From an uncultured Alphaproteobacteria bacterium (GTDB lineage Bacteria > Pseudomonadota > Alphaproteobacteria > HIMB59): a stretch of DNA of 64,000 nt. The translations under genes and the position numbers were made by a program. The notes under the pieces are model-generated. The model was given only the letters and a program-made list of their open reading frames with translations. It had not been told where the DNA came from and searched no databases. Shown here piece after piece: positions 1 through 9,182 of the stretch (the first letter of the stretch is position 1; each line of letters begins with the position of its first letter). The DNA lies in assembly GCA_902530745.1 (NCBI GenBank), contig CACABO010000004.1, positions 1 through 64,000 on the forward strand, in the 5' to 3' direction.

Positions 1-469
1 CGTTTTTCTTATAATTATTACTATTAAAAAATAACATTATTAATAAAGGAAAAATTATATAAAAATATTCTTCTACTGCCAAAGACCAAGCAACTGTGTA
101 ATAATCATTATCTAATAAATTTGGTAAAGTCTTATTTAAAAAAAATAAATATAAAAAAAAATCTTTATTGAAAATATTATTCGTAATTATTGAAACTAAC
201 AATAATGAGAGAAGATAAAGGGGGATTGTTCTCATCCATCTTCTGTAAAAGAAAGTTGCAATATGTTTTTTTTCGAAAATAATTTTGATTAATTGAGGGG
301 CTAAGACAAAGCCACTTAAGATAAAAAAAAATTCAACAAATAATATTGATATGTACTCATAATAGTCAATTTTTTTTACTAACCATTGATAATGGCATAT
401 AGCGACAAAATATCCACAAATACCTCTCAGTAGGTCCAACCCATGATTATGATTATTATTTCTTAACAA
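1..469 (-). CDS. acyltransferase 3 family (OafA/YrhL-like), N-terminal part, runs off left edge
   Basis: Translated by hand from the minus strand; 156 codons are open from 469 to the window edge. Visible family landmarks are GLDLLRGI near residues 9-16, the ICHY segment, FILSGFVL, RRWMRTIPLYLLS and WSLAVEEYFYIIFPLL, all in the order seen in the N-terminal half of membrane acyltransferase 3 proteins. These multipass enzymes O-acylate surface sugars at the inner membrane. The start is a TTG at 469 directly after the TAG of a 45-codon ORF; no in-frame ATG precedes the conserved GLDLLRG. The rest of the gene is outside the window. The product fits the polysaccharide genes that follow. The family call is strong; the acyl group and acceptor cannot be read. 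Confidence 0.82.
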   Translation of the reverse strand, partial: MLRNNNHNHGLDLLRGICGYFVAICHYQWLVKKIDYYEYISILFVEFFFILSGFVLAPQLIKIIFEKKHIATFFYRRWMRTIPLYLLSLLLVSIITNNIFNKDFFLYLFFLNKTLPNLLDNDYYTVAWSLAVEEYFYIIFPLLIMLFFNSNNYKKN

Positions 470-607
470 CTATAACTCGTATTCCAAGAAAGATGAGACA
501 TCAATTTTGAAAATCAAAAAAAATAGAATAAGTATTATGGACAGTATTACTGGCAATAAGAGTACTAAAAATTTTTTATTTTTCGTTTTTGTAAAAAATT
601 TATTCAT
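470..607 (-). CDS. small single-TM ORF (45 aa), possible remnant
   Basis: ATG at 607 to TAG at 470 encodes MNKFFTKTKNKKFL followed by one strongly hydrophobic stretch (about residues 14-34) and a short polar tail. The stop is followed immediately by the TTG start of the acyltransferase, so the two could be translationally coupled. The layout (basic head, single membrane anchor) is that of the N-terminus of many membrane-anchored SGNH/GDSL or envelope enzymes, so it may be the stump of a truncated gene. No SD is obvious. It could also be chance in AT-rich DNA. Confidence 0.35.
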   Translation of the reverse strand: MNKFFTKTKNKKFLVLLLPVILSIILILFFLIFKIDVSSFLEYEL

Positions 608-737
608 AGGATGATTTTATAAGTATTATTAAACAAATACATATGATTAGATAATATAGAAAATTAATAATTAAAATCTATATTAAGTTTAATTACTTGT
701 ATTTATATTTTAAATATAAAAAATTTAATTAATTTAC

Positions 738-2375
738 ATGGAAAAACCAATAATTTTTATAATCATAGATAGTGTAAGATCTTTTAAAACGGGATTAGAT
801 GATAGAGACAAACTTGAAGCTATGGAAAAATTTGCAGAAAATTCAATAGAATTTCAAAATGCTTTTTGCTCGGCTCCAAGTAGCATCATGTCTGCAGCAT
901 CAATGTTTACAGGTATACCATCTGCATTTATTGCAAGAAATTATAATGATTGGCAATTTAATGAGGGTAGTTCAATTATATCGCTGCAATCTATTCTTAC
1001 TCAACAGGGATATAAAATTTATTCCATCGATAATTCAAAAGAAAGTAGAGAAATGAATCAAACATTAATACTCCCATTAAGAAAGAAGTATTTGCCCAAA
1101 GGGTTTTCTCATGCTGACTATTGGACTAATAAAGATTTATGCAAAATTCTTAATAATTTATTCATTGCACATTCGCCACCAAAAAAATCTTTTTTTATGC
1201 TGTGGTTTGACTGTAGAGAGGATCCTTTAACTTCTCACTATGTAGATGAATGTATTAATATATTTAAAAAAAATAACTTTTATGATGATAGTATAATCTT
1301 TTTAACCTCAGATCATGGTTATCCTACTCCGAAGTCTGGCTTAAATAAGGAAACCATGAAAGGTAGAGGTCATGATATGATTGTAACTGAAGATAATATT
1401 AAAATACCATTTTATTTAAAATACCCTGGAGCCGTTCCAAAAAAAATAAAAACTTTAATAAGCAACATTGATTGTACACCAACTGTTTTAGACTTGTTAA
1501 ATATAAATCCTAATATTCTTAGTAATTTTTCTGAAGGTAAATCTTTATTAAGAACTCTTAATGAAGAAGTTGAAGGAAGGTCAGAAAATAGAATAATCAG
1601 AATAGATACTAGATTGTTATCTCAAGATAATAGAATTGTAGCTCTTCGATCTAATAATCATAAATTTATTCATTATGTTGATCAAAATAAATTCGAGTTA
1701 TTTGATATAGTTAATGATAAGAAAGAAACTCATCCACTTAACTATAATGATCATATAGAAATTATAAATAATTTTTCTAAAGTTTTAAAAATATATGAAA
1801 AAAAAATTAATAAGCATCATGAAAGTCAAATTAATAAAAATATTAATAAAATTAAAAAACGCATTGAATCATCAAAGAAAATATTCATTAATAATAAATT
1901 ACCAAAAGAACTTTTAAAAATTATTGCAAAAATTATTACTGATATAAACCCTAATACAAGAATATATTACCCTAAAGTATATAATGTAAGTATTCCTATG
2001 ATAGAGTTATTTATACAAAACAATATTGAAAATTATAATTTTGATTATGTATTTTCGATAAAAGAAAAGACTTACTTTTCTTTTGCTTCAAATAATTTTT
2101 TGAATGATAAAAAAGTAAAATACAAAAAAATAATATATTTTGATTATGATATGAAAGAATATAATAGAATTATTAGTAAATGGTTATGGCCAATGTGGAA
2201 GTATAGGTTAAATAGAAATTTTTATATCGATGAGCCCAAACTTTTGCTAGTTGATTTGATTAGGTTGGCCAGATCATTTTTAAATAAATATTTTCATAAA
2301 AAAGAGGATAAATTTGATGTCTTACAAGCAAAACAACTTAGAGATAGAGCAATTAAAAATGAAAACAAAAGATAA
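738..2375 (+). CDS. sulfatase / alkaline-phosphatase superfamily protein
   Basis: 545 aa. The N-terminal two-thirds has the sulfatase fold signature: IIIDSVR (metal Asp about residue 11), SAPSSIMSAASMFTG (45-59) at the CxPSR position, TSDHGYP near residue 195, and a GHDM...TEDNIKIPF segment with later metal/active-site residues. The residue aligned with the formylglycine Cys of CxPSR is Ser45 (Cys44 is adjacent), so this may be a Ser-type sulfatase or a phospho-/phosphoglycerol transferase-like member. There is no signal peptide, so the enzyme appears cytoplasmic. The last ~180 residues are Lys/Asn-rich and not recognised. It is the first gene of a plus-strand polysaccharide cluster and its end overlaps the aminotransferase. 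The superfamily is clear; the substrate is unknown. Confidence 0.75.
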   Translation: MEKPIIFIIIDSVRSFKTGLDDRDKLEAMEKFAENSIEFQNAFCSAPSSIMSAASMFTGIPSAFIARNYNDWQFNEGSSIISLQSILTQQGYKIYSIDNSKESREMNQTLILPLRKKYLPKGFSHADYWTNKDLCKILNNLFIAHSPPKKSFFMLWFDCREDPLTSHYVDECINIFKKNNFYDDSIIFLTSDHGYPTPKSGLNKETMKGRGHDMIVTEDNIKIPFYLKYPGAVPKKIKTLISNIDCTPTVLDLLNINPNILSNFSEGKSLLRTLNEEVEGRSENRIIRIDTRLLSQDNRIVALRSNNHKFIHYVDQNKFELFDIVNDKKETHPLNYNDHIEIINNFSKVLKIYEKKINKHHESQINKNINKIKKRIESSKKIFINNKLPKELLKIIAKIITDINPNTRIYYPKVYNVSIPMIELFIQNNIENYNFDYVFSIKEKTYFSFASNNFLNDKKVKYKKIIYFDYDMKEYNRIISKWLWPMWKYRLNRNFYIDEPKLLLVDLIRLARSFLNKYFHKKEDKFDVLQAKQLRDRAIKNENKR

Positions 2376-3489
2376 ATTTAGCATTCCAAAATTCAAATTC
2401 CCTCTATTTAAAGTCTACTGTCCAAGGAGTATTGGAAAAAAAATTGAAAATGCAATGAAATCTGGAGAAGTTTCTGAAGGAAGATTTTCTCAAAAATTTG
2501 AAAAAGATTTCTCAAAAGCTTTTAATTTAAATGATAAGAAATGTGTTTTAGTTAATAGTGGAACTTCTGCCTTAACTCTTGCATATAGAGTCATGAATTT
2601 AAAAGAAAGTGATGAGGTAATATCATCTCCCATGACCTGTCCAGCTACAAACGAACCTCTTTTTAACTCCAAAATAAAAGTTAAATTTGCAGATATTGAT
2701 AAAAATACTGGCAATTTAAATCTTGAGCATGTCAAAAAATTAATTAATAAGAGAACGAGAGCTATAGTTACAGTTCACTGGGCTGGACAACCTTCAGATA
2801 TAATAAAACTCAGAAAAATTATCAAAAATAAAAATATCAAAATCATTGAGGATGCAGCGCATGCCTTGGGTGCAAAAATTAATAATAAATATATTGGTCA
2901 TCATGGTGATTTTATTTGTTTTTCTTTCCAAGCCATAAAGCATATGACCTCAGGTGATGGTGGTATGTTAGTATGCAAAAAAATCAGTGATGCAAATCTT
3001 GCAAAAAAATTGAGATGGTTTGGAATAAGCAGAGATTTCATTGGAAATAAGTGGAAACAAGATATTAAAGTTTCAGGCTATAAATTTCACCTAAATAACC
3101 TTTCATCAATTATAGGCATTGAACAACTTAAAACTATAAAAAGTAAAATTAATATTCATAAATACAATGGATTATATCTTGATAAAAACATTAAAAATGA
3201 AAAGATTAAACTAATTACAAGATTTGAAGGATCAGAGTCTTCATATTGGATATATTCGATTTTAGTTGATAATAAAAATAAATTTAGAAAATACATGAAT
3301 TTTAATGGAATTAGATGTGATGAGGTAAGTTTTAGAAATGATAGATACACAATTTTTAAAAAATATAAAGTTTCACCCTTGCCAGGTACTGATTTTTTTG
3401 ACAAACATATGCTTAACGTACCTGTAGGTTGGTGGATTAATAGAAATCAAATTTCTTATATTGCCCAAAAGATAAATGAATATAAATAA
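2317..3489 (+). CDS. DegT/DnrJ/EryC1/StrS family sugar aminotransferase
   Basis: PLP-dependent fold-type I enzyme of the nucleotide-sugar aminotransferase family. Visible: NSGTSALTLA (PLP phosphate), IIEDAAHALGA (Asp to the pyridine nitrogen) and SFQAIKHMTSGDGG with the Schiff-base Lys at about residue 208. The Lys is present, so this is a true aminotransferase and not an RfbH-type dehydrase, which has His there. I chose ATG 2317 because AAAGAGG lies 9 nt upstream; ATG 2359, which starts just before the conserved domain, is an alternative. It overlaps the sulfatase-like gene by about 59 bp and the following methyltransferase by 14 bp, so the genes are probably co-translated. It likely transfers an amino group to a keto-sugar made by the neighbouring enzymes. 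Confidence 0.87.
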   Translation: MSYKQNNLEIEQLKMKTKDKFSIPKFKFPLFKVYCPRSIGKKIENAMKSGEVSEGRFSQKFEKDFSKAFNLNDKKCVLVNSGTSALTLAYRVMNLKESDEVISSPMTCPATNEPLFNSKIKVKFADIDKNTGNLNLEHVKKLINKRTRAIVTVHWAGQPSDIIKLRKIIKNKNIKIIEDAAHALGAKINNKYIGHHGDFICFSFQAIKHMTSGDGGMLVCKKISDANLAKKLRWFGISRDFIGNKWKQDIKVSGYKFHLNNLSSIIGIEQLKTIKSKINIHKYNGLYLDKNIKNEKIKLITRFEGSESSYWIYSILVDNKNKFRKYMNFNGIRCDEVSFRNDRYTIFKKYKVSPLPGTDFFDKHMLNVPVGWWINRNQISYIAQKINEYK

Positions 3490-4750
3490 TTATAAAATAT
3501 ATAAATTTCAAAATTTGAAAGATGGTCAACAGTCATACTGTCAAATCACTAAAAAAAATAACCTAAAAGAAGTAATTGATCTGGGCGATCAACCCCTTGC
3601 TGACTCTCTAATAGAAAAGAGAAATTTAAATAAAAAAGAAAAAAAATATCCTTTAAAATTATTAAGAAGCCCAACTCTTGGTTATGGACAATTAAGTTAT
3701 GTGGTCCCTGGGAAAAAAGTCTACCATCCAAACTACCCTTACAGGCCAGGTATAACTAAAGAAATCCTAATGCACTATAGTGACCAAGTTAAAGAAAATA
3801 TAAAAAAGCTTAAATTAAAAAAGGGCGACTTAGTTGTAGATGTTGGTTCAAATGATGGAAGCCTTTTACATCATTATAGTAGTTTTGGTATGAATGTTGC
3901 TGGTGTTGAGCCAACAAATATAGCTAATATTGCTAATAAGAATAAAATTTATACTCTAAAAAAATTTTTTAATCTTTCCTCATCAAATGAAATAGTTAAA
4001 AAGAAAGGTAAAGCTAAACTAATAACCTCAACTAATGTCTATGCCCATATGTCAACTTTGCATGATGTAATGTTAGGAGTATTAAACTTAATGGATGATA
4101 ATAGTTACTTCATCATTGAAAATCACTATATCAAAGATATTTTAGAGTATAACCAGTACGACTCTATCTACCACGAACATATAAGGAGTTATTCATTAAA
4201 ATCATTAGTTTATTTATTTAACCAATATAACTTAAAAGTTGTAGATGCAGTTGTTATTGATAGATATAATGGTTCAATAAAAGTAATAGCAACGAATAAT
4301 ATCAATGCAAAATCTAATCACAGAGTAAACAATCTTTTAAGAATTGAGAAAGAGTATGGTTTATACAATAGTAAGGTATGGACCAAATTCAGATCTAATA
4401 TAGTTAAATCAAAAAAAAATCTTAGAAATATACTTATTGATTTAAAAAAACAAAATAAAAGAGTTGTTGGAAATTCTTGTCCGGCAAGATGTAGTACTTT
4501 GTTAAATTACTGTAACATAGGTGTTGATTTGATAAATTATATTGCTGAGCAACCAACTTCCCTTAAGCTAAACAAGTTTTTACCGGGAGTTAGATTGCCT
4601 ATAATCAATAACCAAATTCTTTTTACAGAGCAACCGGATTATGTCTTAGTACTAGCGTGGCACTTGTATAAACCAATCATCAAATCTCTCAAAGAAAGAG
4701 GTTTGAAATCTAAATTTATAGTTCCTCTTCCTCAACCAATAATAATTTAG
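3476..4750 (+). CDS. class I SAM-dependent sugar C-methyltransferase
   Basis: 424 aa with the architecture of NDP-hexose C-methyltransferases: an N-terminal zinc-ribbon-like domain (LGDQPLADSL), a central Rossmann domain with DVGSNDGSLLHHY (SAM-binding, about residues 122-134), and a C-terminal domain with ENHY...YDSIYHEH and the later QPDYVLVLAWH segment. The usual two CxxC zinc pairs are gone: only Cys22 remains, and the second pair is replaced by SPTLGYGQL. Start and stop overlap neighbours on both sides (14 bp upstream, 1 bp TAGTG downstream). It probably methylates a carbon of a 4-keto-deoxysugar in the pathway encoded around it. Confidence 0.83.
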   Translation: MNINNYKIYKFQNLKDGQQSYCQITKKNNLKEVIDLGDQPLADSLIEKRNLNKKEKKYPLKLLRSPTLGYGQLSYVVPGKKVYHPNYPYRPGITKEILMHYSDQVKENIKKLKLKKGDLVVDVGSNDGSLLHHYSSFGMNVAGVEPTNIANIANKNKIYTLKKFFNLSSSNEIVKKKGKAKLITSTNVYAHMSTLHDVMLGVLNLMDDNSYFIIENHYIKDILEYNQYDSIYHEHIRSYSLKSLVYLFNQYNLKVVDAVVIDRYNGSIKVIATNNINAKSNHRVNNLLRIEKEYGLYNSKVWTKFRSNIVKSKKNLRNILIDLKKQNKRVVGNSCPARCSTLLNYCNIGVDLINYIAEQPTSLKLNKFLPGVRLPIINNQILFTEQPDYVLVLAWHLYKPIIKSLKERGLKSKFIVPLPQPIII

Positions 4751-5793
4751 TGAACAGTATAATTAAAAATGATTGTATCGATATATATGAGGAATATATA
4801 AAAGATCTAAAAAAACTCTCAGGAAAAAGAATATTAATCACTGGGGGTTCTGGTTTTCTACTAAGTTACTTTGTTTATTTATTTTTATATTTTAATGAAA
4901 AAAATAAAAGAAAAATTGACGTACATATTTTAGATCAAAATACTAAAAAATTTGATTATCTTAAAAATAAACAAAATTTCACTTTAATTAATAGTGATAT
5001 TACAAAAAAAAAAAAATTTACTGTAAATTATAATTATATAATACACGGAGCTTCCATAGCCTCTCCAGTGTTCTATAAAAAAAAACCAATAGAAACTATA
5101 ACATCAAATGTAGATGGTTTACTCAATATTTTAAACAATTACAAATTTTCAAAGTCATTAAAGTCAATGATTTTTATGAGCTCTAGTGAAATTTATGGTG
5201 ATCCCGATAAAAAAAACATACCTACAAAAGAAACATATAAAGGTAATGTTTCATGTGTGGGTCCAAGAGCTTGTTATGATGAGTCTAAAAGATTGGGTGA
5301 GACTATATCTACAATTTTTTACAATAAATTTAAAGTGCCTATAAAAATTGTAAGACCGTTTAACGTTTATGGCCCAGGTCAAAGTTTAAAAGATAAAAGA
5401 ATTTTTCCTGACTTGATGAACAATATTAAAAGAAATAAAGACATAATTTTATATAGCGATGGAACTCCAACTAGATCATTTTGTTATATATCCGATCAAA
5501 TTAGGGGAATTTTAGAAGTACTATTTAGAGGAAAAAATGGAGAACCATATAATGTAGGAAATACTGATGAAATTTCTATAGAAGGTATAGCAAAACTTGC
5601 TGTGAGACTCTCAAAAAAAAGTTTAAAAGTAAAAATTAAAGTTAACTCAGATAAAACATTTAATATAGACTCTCCAAAAAGAAGATGTCCTGATTTGAAA
5701 AAAATTTATAGATTGAATAAATGGCAACCAAAAATTAAATTAAAGACTGGTTTGTTAAGGACGATAAACTATTACAAGACAGAAAATTTATGA
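4750..5793 (+). CDS. NAD-dependent epimerase/dehydratase, UDP-glucuronate decarboxylase-like
   Basis: Extended short-chain dehydrogenase. Visible: ILITGGSGFLLSYF (dinucleotide site, with the usual third Gly of GxxGxxG replaced by Leu), HGASIASP, FMSSSEIYGDP, the catalytic YDESK (YxxxK), RPFNVYGPGQ and SDGTPTRSFCYISD. The GPRACYDESKR and GTPTRSFCYI strings are typical of UXS-like decarboxylases/dehydratases of surface polysaccharide clusters. The start is a GTG sharing its G with the TAG of the methyltransferase (TAGTG), which suggests termination-reinitiation. The end overlaps the cytidylyltransferase start by 4 bp. The exact substrate (UDP-GlcA or a CDP-hexose) is undetermined. Confidence 0.8.
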   Translation: MNSIIKNDCIDIYEEYIKDLKKLSGKRILITGGSGFLLSYFVYLFLYFNEKNKRKIDVHILDQNTKKFDYLKNKQNFTLINSDITKKKKFTVNYNYIIHGASIASPVFYKKKPIETITSNVDGLLNILNNYKFSKSLKSMIFMSSSEIYGDPDKKNIPTKETYKGNVSCVGPRACYDESKRLGETISTIFYNKFKVPIKIVRPFNVYGPGQSLKDKRIFPDLMNNIKRNKDIILYSDGTPTRSFCYISDQIRGILEVLFRGKNGEPYNVGNTDEISIEGIAKLAVRLSKKSLKVKIKVNSDKTFNIDSPKRRCPDLKKIYRLNKWQPKIKLKTGLLRTINYYKTENL

Positions 5794-6563
5794 AAGTTGT
5801 AATCTTAGCTGGGGGAAAGGGAACAAGATTAAGTGAAGAAACTAATCTAATACCAAAACCTATGTCGCTAATTGGAGATATTCCAATAATTTATCATATA
5901 ATGAAAAATTTTAGATATTATGGATTTAAAAATTTTATAATTTTAGTTGGATATAAAAGTTATAAAATAAAAGAATATTTCGAAAATTTTTATAGATACA
6001 ACTCAAATATAGAAATTAATTTAAAAACAAACAAAAAAAAAATTCTTAATAATTCAAAAGATGATTTTAATATAAAAATTATTGAAACCGGTCTAGAAAC
6101 ATTAACTGGTGGAAGAATTTTAAGAGCAAAAAAGTATATTGGAAATAATGATTTCTTTTTGACTTATGGTGATTGTATATCTGATATTAATATTAAAGAT
6201 TTATTAAACTCTCATAAAAAAAATAGAAAAACTGCTACTGTGACTGCTGTGAACCCTCGTACTCAATATGGTTCAATCAAATTAAATAAAAATTTAGTGG
6301 TAAATTTTAAAGAAAAACCATTTTTAAGTGAAAATTTAATAAGTGGAGGTTTCTTTGTTTTTAAATCTAAAATCTTTAGTTTGTTAAAAGATGATAATAC
6401 AATTTTAGAGAGAGAACCTCTAGAAACTCTGGTCAAACAAAAACAACTACATGCATACACTCATAAAGGTTTTTGGCATCCAATGGATAATTTAAGAGAT
6501 AAAAATAATCTAAATCAATTATGGAAAAATGATCAAGCACCTTGGAAAAAATTTTTTAAATGA
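5790..6563 (+). CDS. rfbF: glucose-1-phosphate cytidylyltransferase (RfbF-like)
   Basis: 257 aa, full length for RfbF. The motifs LAGGKGTRLSEETNLIPKP (nucleotide binding), IILVGYKSYKIKEYF, LTGGRILRAKKYIG, LTYGDCISDI (metal Asp), SGGFFVF, LEREPLETL and HKGFWHPMDNLRDK follow the order of glucose-1-phosphate cytidylyltransferases. The reaction is CTP + glucose-1-P giving CDP-glucose, the entry step for CDP-dideoxy and branched sugars. It overlaps the upstream epimerase and downstream UGD by 4 bp each (ATGA). No classic RfbG dehydratase is seen, so the UXS-like gene next door may act on the CDP sugar, or the specificity may have shifted. Confidence 0.85.
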   Translation: MKVVILAGGKGTRLSEETNLIPKPMSLIGDIPIIYHIMKNFRYYGFKNFIILVGYKSYKIKEYFENFYRYNSNIEINLKTNKKKILNNSKDDFNIKIIETGLETLTGGRILRAKKYIGNNDFFLTYGDCISDINIKDLLNSHKKNRKTATVTAVNPRTQYGSIKLNKNLVVNFKEKPFLSENLISGGFFVFKSKIFSLLKDDNTILEREPLETLVKQKQLHAYTHKGFWHPMDNLRDKNNLNQLWKNDQAPWKKFFK

Positions 6564-7846
6564 AAATAGGTGTTATTGGCGCAGGTTTTGTTGGACTCGT
6601 CACAGCTGCATGTTTAGCAAACAATAAAAATAAGGTTAAATGTATAGAAATTGAAAAAAATAAAATTAAATTACTTAAAGATAAAAAACTACCTTTCTAT
6701 GAACCTGGTCTAAAAAAGTTATTTGATAAAAAATTTAATAAAACTCTATTTTTCACTGACAATTATGACGATGTAAATAATCTAGATTTAATCTTTATTA
6801 CTGTTGGGACACCATATAATACCAAAGGAGTAAACCTAAAATATATTGAGAATTCTATAAAAGATATTTTAAAAAATTATGAAGATAAAAAATTATTGAT
6901 TATTATAAAAAGCACTGTACCTCCAGGAACAACAGCTTATTTAAGAAAAAAATTTTTTTTACAACATAAAAATTTAACACTTATCAATAACCCAGAGTTT
7001 TTAAGAGAGGGAAGCGCTGTAGATGATTTTTTAAAACCGGATAGGATAATTTTTGGAACAAATCAAAAAAAAGAAAATTTGAAACAGGTAATAAGATTAT
7101 ACAAACCATTTAAATGCAGAAGGTTTGTACTGTCATATGAAGAGTCTGAAATTGCCAAATATTATTCCAACTCATTTTTTGCATCATTGATTTCTTTTTC
7201 AAATCAATTTGCTTACTTAAGTGATAGCCTTCCAAATTGTAACTTTAAAAAAATAAATGAAACGCTTATGTCAGATAGAAGATTAAATATAAAAAGCTCT
7301 GTTCCAGCTTTAAAAAATTATTTGGTACCAGGAATTGGCTTTGGGGGAAGTTGTTTCCCAAAAGATGTCTTAGGGATTAAAAAAACACTAGATAATAAAA
7401 AAATACACAATTCATTGATTAAATCTATTTTAAAAGTTAATAGTGAAGCTATCAACCATGGTTTAAAAATTATAAAAAGAAATTTTGATAAAAGAAAAAT
7501 AATTTGTATTCTTGGAGCCTCATTTAAAGAAAATAGTGATGATACAAGAAAAAGTAGAACAATAAGTATTGCAAGTAAATTAAAACAATTAAATTTTAAA
7601 TTTGACATCATAGATCCAGAAGTAAAAAAAATTGGCAGCTTTAAATGTCAGCCTTTTAATAAGAAATCTATAAAAAGATATGAATACTTTATTCTAATGA
7701 CAAAGTGGCAAGAATTTAGTGGTCTTTATAAAATAAGTTTTGCTAGTAATGTAAAAATTATAGATTTCAGAAATTTTTTTGAAGTTGATAAGTTTAAGTC
7801 TAATAAAATTAAATTAATTTCTCTTGGAAGCAGCGCACTTTCTTAA
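6560..7846 (+). CDS. ugd: UDP-glucose 6-dehydrogenase
   Basis: 428 aa. It oxidises UDP-glucose to UDP-glucuronate with 2 NAD+. Visible: IGVIGAGFVGLVTAACLA (NAD binding), PFYEPGL, VGTPYN, STVPPGTT, NNPEFLREGSAVDDFLKPDR, and GIGFGGSCFPKDV with catalytic Cys at about residue 265, then ASFKENSDDTRKSRT. It is the last gene of the plus-strand sugar cluster, overlapping rfbF by 4 bp. It would supply UDP-GlcA for the UXS-like gene upstream and the 4-epimerase downstream. A second, paralogous nucleotide-sugar dehydrogenase faces it on the other strand. Confidence 0.93.
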   Translation: MKIGVIGAGFVGLVTAACLANNKNKVKCIEIEKNKIKLLKDKKLPFYEPGLKKLFDKKFNKTLFFTDNYDDVNNLDLIFITVGTPYNTKGVNLKYIENSIKDILKNYEDKKLLIIIKSTVPPGTTAYLRKKFFLQHKNLTLINNPEFLREGSAVDDFLKPDRIIFGTNQKKENLKQVIRLYKPFKCRRFVLSYEESEIAKYYSNSFFASLISFSNQFAYLSDSLPNCNFKKINETLMSDRRLNIKSSVPALKNYLVPGIGFGGSCFPKDVLGIKKTLDNKKIHNSLIKSILKVNSEAINHGLKIIKRNFDKRKIICILGASFKENSDDTRKSRTISIASKLKQLNFKFDIIDPEVKKIGSFKCQPFNKKSIKRYEYFILMTKWQEFSGLYKISFASNVKIIDFRNFFEVDKFKSNKIKLISLGSSALS

Positions 7847-7864
7847 AAACTTTACATTTTATCT

Positions 7865-9133
7865 TCAAAGTCTTCCATCAGTCTGGTTTTCATTGAAAAG
7901 ATATTTTACGTCATATATTACATGCGTCTTTTTTCCAAAAGATTTTATTTGCGATATTGATAATTTTTTAAAAACATGATGAGCAACTGTTAATAATATC
8001 AAATCATATTTATCTTTATCTGGTTGATCTATTATTTCTATACCATATTGAGTTAAAGCCTCATTTTTATCTACCCAAGGGTCGTAAACATCTACTATAC
8101 ATTTTAGGCTAGTTAATTCTTTTATTAAATCTACAACCTTGGTGTTTCTAATATCTGGGCAATTCTCTTTAAAAGTTAACCCCATAATCAAAACATTTGA
8201 ATTAGAAATTTTTTTATTTTTTTTTATCATTATTTTGGAAACTTGATCTATTATATGTGATCCCATACTGTCATTTATTCTACGACCTGCTAAAATTATC
8301 TCAGGACTATGTCCTAATTCAAAAGATTTATAAGCTAGGTAATGGGGATCAACTCCGATGCAATGTCCACCTACAAGACCAGGGGTAAATGGAAGAAAGT
8401 TCCATTTTGTTCCTGCTGCATCTAATACAGATTGGGTGTCTATAGCTAATTTATCAAAAATTATTGCAAGTTCATTAATGAGAGCAATATTTACGTCTCT
8501 TTGTGTATTTTCAATAATCTTTGCAGCTTCTGCTATTTTAATACTTGCAGCTTTGTGTGTGCCAGCAACTATAATTTGTTGGTATAAATTATCAATTTCG
8601 ATTGCAACTTCAGGAGTTGATCCCGAAGTTATTTTTTTAATATTTCTTAATCTATGCTTTTTGTCTCCAGGATTAATTCTCTCAGGTGAATATCCACAAT
8701 AAAATTCTTGATTAAAACTTAATCCTGATATCTTTTCTAGAATAGGAACACATATTTCTTCCGTGGCCCCTGGAAATACTGTTGATTCATAAATAACAAT
8801 GTTACCTTTCTTCAAAACAGATCCTACTAACTCACTGGACTTTTTTAAAAAAGTTAAATCAGGAGTATTGTCGTTATTGATTGGTGTTGGGACGGTAATT
8901 ATATATATTTGACTATCTTCTATATCTTTTAAATCATTTGTAAAACATAAATTTAATGCTTGTTTTAGTTCTTCTTTAGAAATTTCAAGAGTCTTATCGA
9001 AACCTTTTTTTAATTGATCAATTCTTTTTTGATTTATGTCATATCCAATAACTGTATTTTTTCTTCCAAATTCAACAGCAAGAGGAAGACCTACATAACC
9101 CAAACCTATTACAGAAATTTTTTTGTTATTCAT
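7865..9133 (-). CDS. nucleotide sugar dehydrogenase (TviB/WbpO type)
   Basis: 422 aa. [18 protein letters not shown] is the Rossmann site. [52 protein letters not shown] and [14 protein letters not shown] (catalytic Cys about 258) match the UDP-N-acetyl-hexosamine/uronate dehydrogenases of Vi and O-antigen pathways (TviB, WbpO, WbpA). It converts a UDP-HexNAc or UDP-hexose into the corresponding uronic acid in the cytoplasm. It forms a minus-strand pair with the 4-epimerase at 9183-10199, like tviB-tviC, and ends 19 bp from the convergent ugd. The exact sugar is not determinable. Confidence 0.88.
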   Translation of the reverse strand: MNNKKISVIGLGYVGLPLAVEFGRKNTVIGYDINQKRIDQLKKGFDKTLEISKEELKQALNLCFTNDLKDIEDSQIYIITVPTPINNDNTPDLTFLKKSSELVGSVLKKGNIVIYESTVFPGATEEICVPILEKISGLSFNQEFYCGYSPERINPGDKKHRLRNIKKITSGSTPEVAIEIDNLYQQIIVAGTHKAASIKIAEAAKIIENTQRDVNIALINELAIIFDKLAIDTQSVLDAAGTKWNFLPFTPGLVGGHCIGVDPHYLAYKSFELGHSPEIILAGRRINDSMGSHIIDQVSKIMIKKNKKISNSNVLIMGLTFKENCPDIRNTKVVDLIKELTSLKCIVDVYDPWVDKNEALTQYGIEIIDQPDKDKYDLILLTVAHHVFKKLSISQIKSFGKKTHVIYDVKYLFNENQTDGRL

Positions 9134-9182
9134 ATAACTTATAAATGAGATTTATAGTTGATTAGATATTATATTTCAAATT

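Noticed and set aside
1-607. Frameshift joining the 45-codon ORF to the acyltransferase
   Set aside because: The acyltransferase N-terminus is complete from its TTG with the usual short leader, so no joining is needed; the ORF stops in the same frame family by a clean TAG.
859-1056. 65-codon ORF within the sulfatase-like gene
   Set aside because: Out of frame inside a conserved domain, no SD, no family.
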